DNA of 64,000 bases from Furfurilactobacillus milii (GCF_021654115.1 NZ_JAIWJF010000004.1:1-64000); one strand, 5' to 3'. Shown: positions 41,861 through 50,668, counted from the first letter of the stretch. Program-made: numbers and translations. The notes: generated by a model not told the origin, from the sequence alone.

Positions 41861-42298
41861 CTACTTCATGGCATCGCAGCCGTCTGGCAAACAATCACAT
41901 GCCACCGTCTCCGGCGCGGCCTTCGCTTTTTCAGCCAATTGAGCCTGCAAATCAGCAATGTTTGCCTTGCTGAGCGTCAAATTATCAATCAGATCAGCTA
42001 ACGTTTGACCGACTTTCATCTGACACAGGTGACCAAACAAAGCTCGCGTTGCACTGTCCATGGCATCTTGTTCAGCAACCAACGGCGTATAAATGAACGC
42101 GTTGCCGTCTTTTCTCGTTGTGAGCGCCTGCTTCTTAACCAAACGACCCAGAAGCGTCTTAACTGTAGCTGATTTCCAACCCATCTTGTCGGCTAAAATT
42201 TCGGTAATCTGGCGGCTGTTTGATTCACCTAACGTCCATACAATCCGCATTACTTCCCATTCAGCATCACTAATTTCAAGTTTTACTGTGGCTTCCAT
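41861..42298 (-). CDS. copY: CopY/TcrY family copper-responsive repressor
   Basis: A 145-residue BlaI/MecI-type repressor. The winged helix-turn-helix is at about 8-75 (SDAEWEVMRIVW, WKSATVKTLLGRLVKK). The C-terminal metal site reads CDCLPDGCDAMK: C134, C136 and C141 fit CxCxxxxCxC but the fourth cysteine is replaced by A143. CopY normally releases DNA when Cu(I) displaces Zn at this site, so binding may be altered. Start ATG 42298 has AAAGGTGG upstream. A cop box (42348) lies in its own promoter region, giving autoregulation. Confidence 0.93.
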   Translation of the reverse strand: MEATVKLEISDAEWEVMRIVWTLGESNSRQITEILADKMGWKSATVKTLLGRLVKKQALTTRKDGNAFIYTPLVAEQDAMDSATRALFGHLCQMKVGQTLADLIDNLTLSKANIADLQAQLAEKAKAAPETVACDCLPDGCDAMK

Positions 42299-42347
42299 GT
42301 TGAGAACCACCTTTCGTCATCGTTAACTAGTTTCAATGGCTAAAGTT

Positions 42348-42357
42348 TACACTTGTA
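42348..42357. promoter_or_regulatory. Cop box upstream of copY
   Basis: TACACTTGTA matches TACAnnTGTA exactly, 50 nt before the copY start codon. Confidence 0.85.
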
Positions 42358-42368
42358 ATCGTGATTTT

Positions 42369-42884
42369 TCAACGATGTTGTACTGTTAGCACGGACCAGG
42401 TTGACGGCACGTTGTAATTAACGCTGTTATAAATCAATTCATGATTGTTATGGAGCCCAGCAAACATAATTTTTCCGAGTCTAGAATACTGCCACTCATG
42501 CCGTTTTGTCGTCATGATTGCTGCTGAATTAGCCTTGTCGGTTTGGTAAACGCTCACACGCGTGGTTTCTGGATTCGTATGCTTCGTTTGGTTTCCACTT
42601 GTCTTATAGACGTACGCCTTGTCGTGACCGGCACGGTCAAGTTTAACGGCCAATAGTAATGGCCCATGACGTGTCTGCTTGCTGGCTTTGATCACTGTTT
42701 GTTGCTGAGTTGTCGAGCGATGCATTGCCCAGTGATGCGTATCATTGCCAACGATTGCGGTCACTGACCCGATCAACAACAACCCAAACACAATGGTGCC
42801 AACAACCCGCCATGAATTTTTTTTGCCATAGACGAAACTGGCGAACAAGCCAATCACACCTAAAATAATGCCAAACAATATCAT
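42369..42884 (-). CDS. DUF4811 membrane protein
   Basis: A 171-residue protein with two N-terminal membrane helices (about 2-20 and 27-45) and an exposed C-terminal domain rich in His, Lys and Thr. The layout matches DUF4811 proteins, which in lactobacilli are typically encoded directly after an MFS drug exporter, as here (27 nt). Function unknown; a role as an accessory subunit of the exporter is inferred. GAGAGG precedes ATG 42884. Confidence 0.8.
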   Translation of the reverse strand: MILFGIILGVIGLFASFVYGKKNSWRVVGTIVFGLLLIGSVTAIVGNDTHHWAMHRSTTQQQTVIKASKQTRHGPLLLAVKLDRAGHDKAYVYKTSGNQTKHTNPETTRVSVYQTDKANSAAIMTTKRHEWQYSRLGKIMFAGLHNNHELIYNSVNYNVPSTWSVLTVQHR

Positions 42885-42911
42885 TTCTTCAACCTCTCCA
42901 TTTCGTTTTAG

Positions 42912-44393
42912 CTACGCCTGTTCAGTCGCAATCGTGTTATCAGAGACTGACTCAGTCGCCGATCGTTCCTGTGCTAACAACGCCAGACCAATACCAATCA
43001 AGCTCATCAGTGCAGTGAGCCAAAAAGCAACGTGATATCCACTGAGCAATGCGTCAAAGGCACCATGTTTGTAAGCCAATGGGTCCACATTCAATAAATG
43101 CTTAGCTGGCATGTTTGCTTTCGTTACATTTGCAAATACACTGACCAACACTGCTGTTGCAACGGCACTGGCAATTTGACGAGCGACGTTATTGTTAGCA
43201 CTGGCATGTCCCATCAGGTTCATTGGAGCTGCCGCAAAAGCCAACGTCGACGCTGGCATTAATGACAATGAAATTCCAAAAGTCCGCACCGCGTATAAAA
43301 CGATGATTGCAACGATTGATGTGTGCGTCGTGACAAACGCAAATGGAACTGTACCAATCGTTAAGATACTCATTCCAATGACTAAAAGACGTTTGGCACC
43401 GTACTTATCAACAGCCATCCCCGCAATCGGACTCATTAACGCAGTCACCAACGCGCCTGCCAGTAACGACAAGCCTGAATCGATTGCTGACAAACCGCGG
43501 ATAATCTGTAAGTACATCGGTAAAACAATTTCAAAACCAATCATCGCCGCCATAACACCACAGCCAACCAACGTCCCCAAGGTGAAATTGCGTGCCTTAA
43601 ACGGCGTTAAGTTAAGCAAAGGATCCGTGATGTGCAGTTGTCGATAACCAAAAAAGCCAATGACAGCGACCCCAACAAGAATTGCAATAACAACGTTACC
43701 GCTCAGCCAACCGTCGTTTCCGGCCGCTGAAAATCCGTACAGCAAACTTCCAAAGCCAACCGTTGATTCAAAAACAGACAATATATCTAGTGGTGTCTTG
43801 CGTTGTGGAATAACATTTTTAATCGTCCACAATGAGATCACTAGTACAATCATCGTAATTGGCAAGATAAGTCCGAAAATGTAGCGCCAACTAAAGCTAT
43901 CAACCATCCAACCAGAGAATGTCGGTCCAATGGCCGGTGCTAAGCCAAAAACAATGCCCATCAATCCCATTGCGGCACCTTGTTTTTCAGGCGGGAAAAT
44001 GGCAAACAGCATTGTCATGGTTAACGGACTCGCAATTCCCGAACCAGCCGCTTGAATTAATCGACCTGCCAATAAGGCACCAAAAGATGGCGCTACGAAA
44101 CTTAAAAAGGTTCCCGTCAAAAATAACAATTGTGAAAAGATATAGAGCCATTTCACATTAAAACGATCCGTCAACCAGCCAGTGATTGGCACCATAATCC
44201 CCATAACTAGCAAGAATCCTGTTGTTAACCATTGAATGGTAGCTGTTGATACAGAGAAAGTACTCATCAGTTTCGGTTGTGCGACCGCCATAACCGTCTG
44301 ATTTAGCATGTCACAGAATGTTCCAATCAATAAGGTCAGAACAAACAGAGTTCGTGAAAACGTCTGCCCATTAACTTCAATTCTATTTTTCAT
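42912..44393 (-). CDS. DHA2-type (14-TM) MFS multidrug exporter
   Basis: A 493-residue transporter with 14 predicted membrane segments. The family motifs include ATIQWLTTGFLLVMGIMVPITGWLTDRF (given in parts: WLTTGFLLV and GWLTDRF), RLIQAAGSGIASP (motif C region) and GPTFSGW. Members such as EmrB/QacA-type proteins export drugs and toxic cations by proton antiport. AGAGG lies 9-10 nt before ATG. Three MarR-type operators lie between this gene and the upstream MarR gene, so expression is probably induced by the exported compound. Confidence 0.92.
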   Translation of the reverse strand: MKNRIEVNGQTFSRTLFVLTLLIGTFCDMLNQTVMAVAQPKLMSTFSVSTATIQWLTTGFLLVMGIMVPITGWLTDRFNVKWLYIFSQLLFLTGTFLSFVAPSFGALLAGRLIQAAGSGIASPLTMTMLFAIFPPEKQGAAMGLMGIVFGLAPAIGPTFSGWMVDSFSWRYIFGLILPITMIVLVISLWTIKNVIPQRKTPLDILSVFESTVGFGSLLYGFSAAGNDGWLSGNVVIAILVGVAVIGFFGYRQLHITDPLLNLTPFKARNFTLGTLVGCGVMAAMIGFEIVLPMYLQIIRGLSAIDSGLSLLAGALVTALMSPIAGMAVDKYGAKRLLVIGMSILTIGTVPFAFVTTHTSIVAIIVLYAVRTFGISLSLMPASTLAFAAAPMNLMGHASANNNVARQIASAVATAVLVSVFANVTKANMPAKHLLNVDPLAYKHGAFDALLSGYHVAFWLTALMSLIGIGLALLAQERSATESVSDNTIATEQA

Positions 44394-44424
44394 CTCAAAA
44401 TAACCTCTAATTTCTAATTATATA

Positions 44425-44499
44425 GTTAGAAGTCTAACTGTTCGCGTAAATGTTAGATGCCTAACTAATGAAATAGAGTGTAATCGTTAGATTTCTAAC
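44425..44499. promoter_or_regulatory. Three MarR-type operators upstream of the MFS gene
   Basis: Three copies of a 14-nt dyad, consensus GTTAGAnnTCTAAC: 44425-44438 (GTTAGAAGTCTAAC), 44452-44465 (GTTAGATGCCTAAC) and 44486-44499 (GTTAGATTTCTAAC). Centre spacings are 27 and 34 nt. They lie between the MarR stop and the exporter start. Confidence 0.75.
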
Positions 44500-44513
44500 T
44501 GTCAATCAAAAAA

Positions 44514-44942
44514 TTAGATTTTTGGCAAATTTTGATCTAATCGAGTTAATAATGCGACTACATCGGCCATCTCAGCTTCCGTCAGTCCTTCAACAGTTTG
44601 TTCATTAATCTTTTGAGCCAGTGAATCATACTGTACCACCATCGCTTTACCAGCTGCAGTTAAGTACAACTGTTTATTTCTGGCATTATCGGCTGGTACT
44701 CGGCGTTCAATCAAGCCACGTTTTTCTAAACCTTGTAGCACACTGGTGATACTGGCACTGCGGCGTTGCACAGCCGTTGCTAGTTCACGTTGAATGACAC
44801 CGTGCTCTTGATGATCTGCAATATAGCCAATGACTCTACCCTGGACCGCGTTAATACCCAACTCACGCAAAGCCGTGTCAGCCATCATCCGCTGCTTAAT
44901 ACCGATGCTGCGAACTAAATCACTAATTTTTCTTGCATTCAT
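44514..44942 (-). CDS. MarR family transcriptional regulator
   Basis: A 142-residue repressor-type protein. The helix-turn-helix is QRELATAVQRRSASITSVLQGLEKR and the wing RRVPADNARNKQLYLTAAGK. It lies directly upstream of the drug exporter on the same strand, and three dyads typical of MarR sites lie between them, so it likely represses the exporter/DUF4811 operon. GAGAGG precedes ATG 44942. Confidence 0.9.
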   Translation of the reverse strand: MNARKISDLVRSIGIKQRMMADTALRELGINAVQGRVIGYIADHQEHGVIQRELATAVQRRSASITSVLQGLEKRGLIERRVPADNARNKQLYLTAAGKAMVVQYDSLAQKINEQTVEGLTEAEMADVVALLTRLDQNLPKI

Positions 44943-45000
44943 GTTTAAACCTCTCTTCTACTATGCATTTAAATCAATCTTAAATATAATATTTAACTAG

Positions 45001-45196
45001 CTACTACGTTGCAAGTGAAGCCGACTAGAAACATAGTTCCGTGAAAGCATGACTTAGTGGACGATTTATGGCCACTTAGTCATGCAGGACGAGCTTTGAG
45101 ACTTTGGGTTGTAAGGCTCAAAGTCGAGGTTGAAGACTGTGCAAAACAGGCTGAGACCGATCCCATGGAACGGCGTTTCTAGTCGACGCAACGGCC
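45001..45196 (+). repeat. Structured repeat, subtype B (B4), unpaired
   Basis: Full-length copy without an A partner. The closing helix is CGACTAGAAAC with GTTTCTAGTCG plus AGTTCC/GGAAC. The second hairpin is GCATGACTTAGTGG with CCACTTAGTCATGC. The third is CTTTGAG/CTCAAAG. It lies in the 480-nt gap before the aminotransferase gene. Confidence 0.85.
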
Positions 45197-45422
45197 ACGC
45201 CACAAGCACGTTATTAGATTAGACTAGTAAATTAACTGATAATCACTAAGTATACATCGCCAGTACACAACTAAGCACTTTATCTAGAAACGAATTACGT
45301 TCAGCCATGTAAATCAATGTTAAAGATGAAAATACTTCACTTTAAATTGAAAAAGTTGAGTTTTATTTATTCAATAACATCATTTATACTTGGCAACAAG
45401 TAAAAGAGAGGAAGCGACAGTT

Positions 45423-46625
45423 ATGAGTGAATTATTTGCAGATCGTGCCGCCATTGGCATAGAAAGTCGTTTGGCACAGTTATTTGGTGGGCAGTTAGGT
45501 CCAGACGGGATTAAATTTTCCGCTGGCAATCCCAACCCTGACCTGTTTCCAACCGCACAAATGCAAAACGCCTTTAACACCGCCATCGATACTGCGGGTA
45601 ACCACTTATTTGAGTATCAGGAGGTCGCTGGCCCCGTTCACCTTCGTCAACAACTGGCCAATCGCGTTCACCAAACGGCTGGCATCAATGCCACAGCCGA
45701 TAATGTATTGGTCACCCAAGGCGGCCAACAAGCCATTGATTTAGTAGCCAAGTTGCTACTCGATACCGGTGATGAGGTCGCTGTCGAAACACCTACTTAT
45801 GTTGGTGCCCTTGCTTCGTTTGATCAATATGGTCCTACCTACTTAGACGTGCCGATGGAAGACGACGGCATGGATGTTGACGCACTCGCCGCATTGTTAA
45901 AAACCCATCCCAATATCAAACTGGTCTACACAGTGCCCGATTTTCATAATCCCACCGGTGTTACGATGTCCGTTGCCAAACGGAAGCGGTTGGTTGAACT
46001 AGCTGAAGAGTATCACTTCTACATTCTTGAGGATACGCCATACCGTGATTTGCGGTACCACGGTCACTCATTGCCAGCTATTAAATCTTTTGACCGCCAT
46101 GGTCGCGTTATTTTCATCAGCAGCTTCTCAAAGATTTTAATGCCAGGTTTGCGCACCGGTTGGGTGGTCGCGGATGAAATGGTCATCAATAAACTTCGTC
46201 AACTGAAAGAAACCAGTGATCTTGAATCACCTGCCATTATGTTGCATGCCGTGTCAGCCTTTTTGGATAACAACGACTTAAACCAACATGTGGCTAACAT
46301 GCTGACTACTTATCGCAATCGACTAGACGCTATGCTAAACGCACTGACCGAATTCATGCCAGACACAGTTAAATTCACACGCCCTGACGGTGGTTTCTTC
46401 GTTTGGTTGACACTGCCAGAAAATGTCGACACACAAGCATTGTTACAGGACGTCGTGATGCCACAAGCACATATCAGTTACGTTCCCGGTCAAGTCTTCT
46501 TCGCTCACCAAAACGTACACAATGGCCTGCGGTTGAACTTTTCCGGTGTTGATGAACAACAAATCACTGCTGGTATTCAACGACTGGCAACTGCACTGAC
46601 TAAAAATACTGTCAAAGTGCAGTAA
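45423..46625 (+). CDS. PLP-dependent aminotransferase, class I/II
   Basis: A 400-residue fold-type I aminotransferase. The PLP-binding lysine lies in SSFSKILMPGLRTGW (about 237-251). Other family contacts are VTQGGQQAIDLV, FHNPTGV and the C-terminal GLRLNFSG arginine. It is most similar in layout to the aromatic/2-aminoadipate (LysN, MocR-like catalytic) group that accepts several amino acids; the exact donor is not decidable. Start ATG 45423 has GAGAGGAAG upstream. A terminator follows. Confidence 0.9.
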   Translation: MSELFADRAAIGIESRLAQLFGGQLGPDGIKFSAGNPNPDLFPTAQMQNAFNTAIDTAGNHLFEYQEVAGPVHLRQQLANRVHQTAGINATADNVLVTQGGQQAIDLVAKLLLDTGDEVAVETPTYVGALASFDQYGPTYLDVPMEDDGMDVDALAALLKTHPNIKLVYTVPDFHNPTGVTMSVAKRKRLVELAEEYHFYILEDTPYRDLRYHGHSLPAIKSFDRHGRVIFISSFSKILMPGLRTGWVVADEMVINKLRQLKETSDLESPAIMLHAVSAFLDNNDLNQHVANMLTTYRNRLDAMLNALTEFMPDTVKFTRPDGGFFVWLTLPENVDTQALLQDVVMPQAHISYVPGQVFFAHQNVHNGLRLNFSGVDEQQITAGIQRLATALTKNTVKVQ

Positions 46626-46654
46626 GTTTTCCCGCCCTCTCTTCGATTCATTCA

Positions 46655-46700
46655 AAAACAGCGTCCAGATTATTTTGATAGTCTGGACGCTGTTTGTTTT
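46655..46700 (+). terminator. Aminotransferase gene terminator
   Basis: AAACAGCGTCCAGA pairs perfectly with TCTGGACGCTGTTT, followed by a T-rich tract. Confidence 0.88.
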
Positions 46701-46711
46701 ACATGATGTGC

Positions 46712-46900
46712 TTTCGTTGCGCTGACCGGCGACGCCGTTTCCGTGAGGACCGGTCTCAACCCGCAAAAGCCGCGGTTTTCAGCCTCGATTCTGAGCCATA
46801 GTTCGTCTCAGAAGTCGTCCCACAATACTAAATGGCTAGACCCCTGCCATTAAGTATTGTCGACACCGAAACTCTGTCGCCGGTCTGCTCCACTACATAA
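46712..46900 (-). repeat. Structured repeat, subtype B (B5), paired with A8
   Basis: Full-length copy read leftward. The closing helix GACCGGCGAC/GTCGCCGGTC and the inner GTTTC/GAAAC helix are both compensatory versions of those in other B copies. The second hairpin is CAATACTTAATGGC with GCCATTTAGTATTG. Head-to-head with A8, 151 nt away. Confidence 0.85.
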
Positions 46901-47051
46901 CCAAAGCCCGCTCTAAAGATTTTTAACCATCTCACATATGGGAACAACTCTATCGTTGTGGAAAATCGCAGAAATTTCCACATCTAGACAGCATTGCCAA
47001 ATACTAATGTCTGAACGTGGTGTTGTCTGTTTTAGTGGTGACGTGATGATC

Positions 47052-47260
47052 ACTGCTATGTGAGCGAAAGGGCGGCAACAGTGACACCAAGCCGTGCAGG
47101 TGATGTAAATCTGAGTGAATTTGCTCAGATTTACATCACGGACGGACGTCAAGACTCGCGGGCTTCACGAGGCTCGACGGCGAGGTGAAAGACTTCGGTT
47201 TTCAGAAAGCTTGAACCGGTCCCATGGCGGTGTGTCAATGTTGCCAACCGCCAGCGACAG
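47052..47260 (+). repeat. Structured repeat, subtype A (A8), paired with B5
   Basis: Full-length copy. The second hairpin has a perfect 16-nt stem, GTGATGTAAATCTGAG with CTCAGATTTACATCAC. The closing helix is GGCAACAGTGACAC with GTGTCAATGTTGCC. It ends about 20 nt before the 3' end of the DUF1801 gene. Confidence 0.85.
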
Positions 47261-47280
47261 TTGCAACTACACCCAACAAT

Positions 47281-47619
47281 CTACCGTTGCTCACGCGCCA
47301 AAGCCAACTGAACAATCTTTTTGATCAGGTCAACCGGCAGCGGTTTGTCTAGTGGCAGTTGAATAGCACCTTTGCTAGTATGAAAATCACTTAACTCCGT
47401 TTGCATCAACGCAATCGGTTCCGCGCCAGGATACAAACCGGTATGATGCTTCATATTCGCAAAGTGAATAATGTTATGTTGACCATAAAAAGTTGGCATG
47501 CCGTAAGAAATTTTCTCATGTGCATTAGGCAATTCTGCTTTCAACATTGCATATAATTCGTCCAATCGCGCCTGCCGTTCTGCTGGCTGATCCGCGATAT
47601 ATTGTTCGATTACTGTCAT
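47281..47619 (-). CDS. DUF1801 protein, YdhG/frataxin-like (putative iron chaperone)
   Basis: A 112-residue protein starting MTVIEQYIADQPAERQARLD, with KISYGMPTFY, a FANMKHHTGLYPG segment and a KGAIQLPLDKPLP segment typical of DUF1801. A Bacillus homologue (YdhG/Fra) has been described as frataxin-like and iron-binding. Start ATG 47619 follows GAGGAAAAG; an in-frame ATG at 47646 inside the end of the upstream ATPase gene is also possible. The gene is tightly coupled to the metal ATPase upstream, which fits a shared metal role. Confidence 0.82.
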   Translation of the reverse strand: MTVIEQYIADQPAERQARLDELYAMLKAELPNAHEKISYGMPTFYGQHNIIHFANMKHHTGLYPGAEPIALMQTELSDFHTSKGAIQLPLDKPLPVDLIKKIVQLALAREQR

Positions 47620-47638
47620 CTTTTCCTCGATTCCACGC

Positions 47639-49477
47639 CTAGGCATTTACGATGTCCGCCTTCAAACCGGCCAACTGGCTTGCTGGTCGTTTCTTACCAC
47701 GACGAGCCCGTAATGCAGAAAGGATCGACACAGTGTCCACGACTTCCTGTAACAAGGCACCGATTAATGCGGGCACAACTCCGGTAGCTGCAATCAACAT
47801 CAGGCCGACACAAACGAAGATCCCGATCAGCACGGACTCTTTAGCAATTTTCATGGTGTCAGCGGCAATGATGCGGGCACTCACTACACGGCTCAAATCA
47901 TCCTTCACAATAACAGCATCAGCGGAATCGCTAGCCGCGGTCGACCCGTGAGCGCCCATCGCAATGCCGACATCGGCGGTTGCCAGCGATGGTGCGTCGT
48001 TCACGCCATCCCCGACCATAATGACTGGTCGTAAGTTTTTCGGCACTTGCTTGAGCGCGGCAATTTTATCCGCTGGCAATAGCTCAGCATGAACGTCATC
48101 AACGCCAGCCTGCTCTGCAATGGCCATGGCGCCTTGTCGTTGATCACCCGTTAACATCATAATGTGGTCCACACCTAAACGTCGCAGACAATTCATGGTT
48201 GCCGGCGCTTCGTCTCGCATGGTGTCCATAAATGTAATGGCGCCCAAATATTTACCATCACGTGAGACATACACGGCAGTCTGCTGCTGTGGCGATAACT
48301 TTTCTTCGGTCACAAAGCTAAGTTTGCCGACCTTGATAAGATGATCATCAACCTTTGCGCTCACGCCGTTTGCTGTGGATTCCGTCACATCGCTAACGGG
48401 TACCAAATGTTGTGCGCCAACATGTTCAACCAATGATCGTGCCAGAATGTGACTCGAGCCCTGTTCTACACTAGCCGCTAACTGCAACAACTGATCATTT
48501 GTAGTTGAGCCTTCCGGTATCACTTGATCAACGCTTAGAACACCATTCGTGATCGTCCCAGTTTTATCAAACGAAATACTACGCGCATCAGCTAATTTTT
48601 CAAGAGTTGTCCCAGTTTTAACGATGATCCCGTTGCGTGATGCCCGTGACATCCCAGAAATTAGCGCAGTCGGTGCCGCCAAAATTAATGGACATGGCGA
48701 CGCAACCACTAACACTTGTGCAAAACGAACTGGGTCTTTAGAAATGAACCAAGCAACTCCTGCAATCATATAAGCGATCAATGTAAATGGCACAGCATAG
48801 CGATCCGCCATGCGCACGAAATGTGCCGGTCGTGCTTCTGCCTCACGAACTAATTGAATAATCTTTTGGTACTGGCTATCAGCCGCTAGTTTGTCAACCT
48901 GAACCGTGACGGTTTGATCACCATTCACTGCACCAGACATCACTTCATCCCCAACGCCCTTTTCAACTGGCCGTGCTTCACCGGTCAGGGAAGATTCATC
49001 AAACGTGGACGTCCCAATAACGACATGCGCGTCAGCCCCAACCATTTCGCCGGGCTTGATTAGCAAGCGATCGCCAACCTTTAATGAATCAACGTCAACA
49101 TCAGTGATGGTGTCATTCGTCACGCGGTGTGCAACTTCAGGCGTTTTATCCAGTAATGCCTGCAGCTCACTGTTCGCACGCCGTGATGCAAAATCTTCCA
49201 ACGCATCGCCGCCAGTTAGCATCACTAAAACAACCAACGCGGCCCAGTACTCACCAACGGCAAGTGTGGCAACCACCGCAGTAATTGCAAGGAGGTCGAC
49301 GCCATATTTACCACTGCGTAACGTTCGAATCATCCCCATCAACATTCCAAACGCCATTACAGCCCCTACTATTGTAATCAACCACTGAGCAGCAAGTGCT
49401 TGATGTGCGATAAATTGCAACACTAATGCAATGACGGCGACCGTAATGATTAAACTCAGTTTTTGCCGGTTTTTCAT
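47639..49477 (-). CDS. P1B-type metal-exporting ATPase, SPC type (probable iron efflux)
   Basis: A 612-residue heavy-metal ATPase without an N-terminal metal-binding domain. It has the actuator TGEA (165-168), the membrane motif SPC (260-262), D304 in FDKTGTIT and GDGVNDAPSLA. SPC in place of CPC is the mark of the P1B-4-like group, which exports Fe(II), Co(II) or Zn(II). A PerR/Fur-type dyad fills the spacer of its promoter, as for the peroxide-controlled Fe(II) exporters PfeT/FrvA, so iron efflux is the best guess. The final segment reads LLQEVVDTVSILSALRA. AAGGAGAGGG precedes ATG. DUF1801 follows with overlap or near overlap. Confidence 0.9.
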   Translation of the reverse strand: MKNRQKLSLIITVAVIALVLQFIAHQALAAQWLITIVGAVMAFGMLMGMIRTLRSGKYGVDLLAITAVVATLAVGEYWAALVVLVMLTGGDALEDFASRRANSELQALLDKTPEVAHRVTNDTITDVDVDSLKVGDRLLIKPGEMVGADAHVVIGTSTFDESSLTGEARPVEKGVGDEVMSGAVNGDQTVTVQVDKLAADSQYQKIIQLVREAEARPAHFVRMADRYAVPFTLIAYMIAGVAWFISKDPVRFAQVLVVASPCPLILAAPTALISGMSRASRNGIIVKTGTTLEKLADARSISFDKTGTITNGVLSVDQVIPEGSTTNDQLLQLAASVEQGSSHILARSLVEHVGAQHLVPVSDVTESTANGVSAKVDDHLIKVGKLSFVTEEKLSPQQQTAVYVSRDGKYLGAITFMDTMRDEAPATMNCLRRLGVDHIMMLTGDQRQGAMAIAEQAGVDDVHAELLPADKIAALKQVPKNLRPVIMVGDGVNDAPSLATADVGIAMGAHGSTAASDSADAVIVKDDLSRVVSARIIAADTMKIAKESVLIGIFVCVGLMLIAATGVVPALIGALLQEVVDTVSILSALRARRGKKRPASQLAGLKADIVNA

Positions 49478-49516
49478 GGGTACCCTCTCCTTAGTTGTGT
49501 GGTGTTTGTTAATTTC

Positions 49517-49545
49517 ATTATATTAGAATCATTCTAAATAATCAA
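49517..49545 (-). promoter_or_regulatory. Metal ATPase promoter with PerR/Fur-type box in the spacer
   Basis: Read leftward: TTGATT (plus-strand 49540-49545), 17-nt spacer, TATAAT (49517-49522). The spacer contains TTAGAATCATTCTAA (49523-49537), a perfect 7-1-7 dyad that fits the Per box pattern TTAnAATnATTnTAA. Confidence 0.8.
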
Positions 49546-49882
49546 TAAACAGCTAGTTTTTGCACTCTATTTATTCATAAAATATTTCAACCTCAAATTG
49601 GTCTCAATAATTATTAAGAATACGTTTATTTCGACACTGTTGTTTTCAAAAAGAAGCGCAAGAGTGAACCAAATGCAGCTTATTAACAGCTATGCCGCAA
49701 GACAGGGGAACAGATCGCCTGTCTTATACGGCGATAATTATCTGCAACACAATAATTATCAAGCAATCATTAATAAGAGACAATTTAAATGCTTATACCG
49801 TGACAATCACTTAACAATATAAAAATCGCTTAAAACCAATTGTGACGCCACTTACTTTTTCTCTATCTTCGCCGTCATTTAC
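49546..49882. other. Intergenic region between metal ATPase and MntR-like genes
   Basis: AT-rich. It holds a hairpin AAGACAGG/CCTGTCTT at about 49698-49727 without a T-run. A 74-codon rightward frame (49598-49822) has no ribosome binding site and was not accepted as a gene. No structured A/B repeat is present. Confidence 0.5.
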
Positions 49883-49911
49883 TTGTTATTTATGCGTAAA
49901 TGGGCTATAAA
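49883..49911 (+). promoter_or_regulatory. Promoter of the MntR-like gene with a dyad
   Basis: TTGTTA (49883-49888), 17-nt spacer, TATAAA (49906-49911). A dyad ATTTA-TGCG-TAAAT (49888-49901) lies in the spacer and could allow autoregulation. Confidence 0.65.
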
Positions 49912-49950
49912 TGTTGTAACGCACAAAATTAAATTAACGGGTGGAATAAA

Positions 49951-50601
49951 ATGACTCCTATGAAGGAAGACTACCTAAAAATGATTTTTGAATTAGGTGG
50001 CGTTTCTGGAAAAGTTTCAAATAAACAATTATCGTTGAGTCTCGACATTGCGGCAGCGTCAGTTACTGAAATGATCAATAAATTAGTGGAAGAACGGTTG
50101 GTGTCACACACACCCTACGCTGGAATCTCACTAACTAAGTCTGGTCGTAAGGCAGCTGAGGAACTGGTTCGTAAACACCGTTTATGGGAGTGTTTCCTAT
50201 TTCAAAAATTAGGATACACTTTGGCAACAGTGCATCAAGAGGCGGAAAAGCTGGAACACAGCTCAAGTGATCATATGATTGATGCACTTGATGCCTTTCT
50301 AGATCATCCTGGTCACTGCCCACATGGCGGTGCCATTCCTGATCAGGCCGGTAACTACGAAGTCGGCAGCCGGACAACACTGGACGAAGTTGCAGATGGC
50401 ACAAAGATTCGTTTGGCACGGTTCGTGGATAACCACGATTTGCTGGACTACTTGGAAAGCCTCAACTTCTCTATCGAACAAACGTACACGATCAAAAGTC
50501 ATGCACCGTTTGAAGGTCCGTTGACGTTAGCAAAAGCCGATGGTTCTACTGTTGATGTCAGTTTTAAGGCCGCCAACAATATTTTCGTTGATAAATTATA
50601 A
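49951..50601 (+). CDS. DtxR/MntR family metal-dependent repressor
   Basis: A 216-residue regulator. The N-terminal winged helix begins MTPMKEDYLKMIFELGG, close to streptococcal ScaR/SloR-type sequences. Metal ligands appear in HRLWECFL and VHQEAEKLEH; Glu replaces the Cys that DtxR uses for iron, which suggests Mn(II) selectivity. D7 is present while the next ligand position of Bacillus MntR is Lys. A C-terminal FeoA/SH3-like domain spans about 140-216. GGGTGGAA precedes ATG. It faces a CadD operon across a shared terminator and lies divergent from the iron-type ATPase. Confidence 0.9.
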   Translation: MTPMKEDYLKMIFELGGVSGKVSNKQLSLSLDIAAASVTEMINKLVEERLVSHTPYAGISLTKSGRKAAEELVRKHRLWECFLFQKLGYTLATVHQEAEKLEHSSSDHMIDALDAFLDHPGHCPHGGAIPDQAGNYEVGSRTTLDEVADGTKIRLARFVDNHDLLDYLESLNFSIEQTYTIKSHAPFEGPLTLAKADGSTVDVSFKAANNIFVDKL

Positions 50602-50615
50602 TTGAATAGTTTTCC

Positions 50616-50660
50616 AAAAAGGCGATTTCAGCACGCAAAACGTGGTGAAATCGCCTTTTG
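50616..50660. terminator. Bidirectional terminator between mntR-like and cadD genes
   Basis: AAAAAGGCGATTTCA pairs with TGAAATCGCCTTTT; the two neighbouring genes converge on it. Confidence 0.88.
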
Positions 50661-50668
50661 AGTTTTGT

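Noticed and set aside
43192..43647. 151-codon rightward frame opposite the MFS exporter gene
   Set aside because: It has no ribosome binding site and lies fully antisense to a clear transporter gene; composition reflects the codon pattern of the other strand.
49598..49822. 74-codon rightward frame upstream of the MntR-like gene
   Set aside because: No ribosome binding site, odd composition, and no recognisable domain; it crosses a hairpin.
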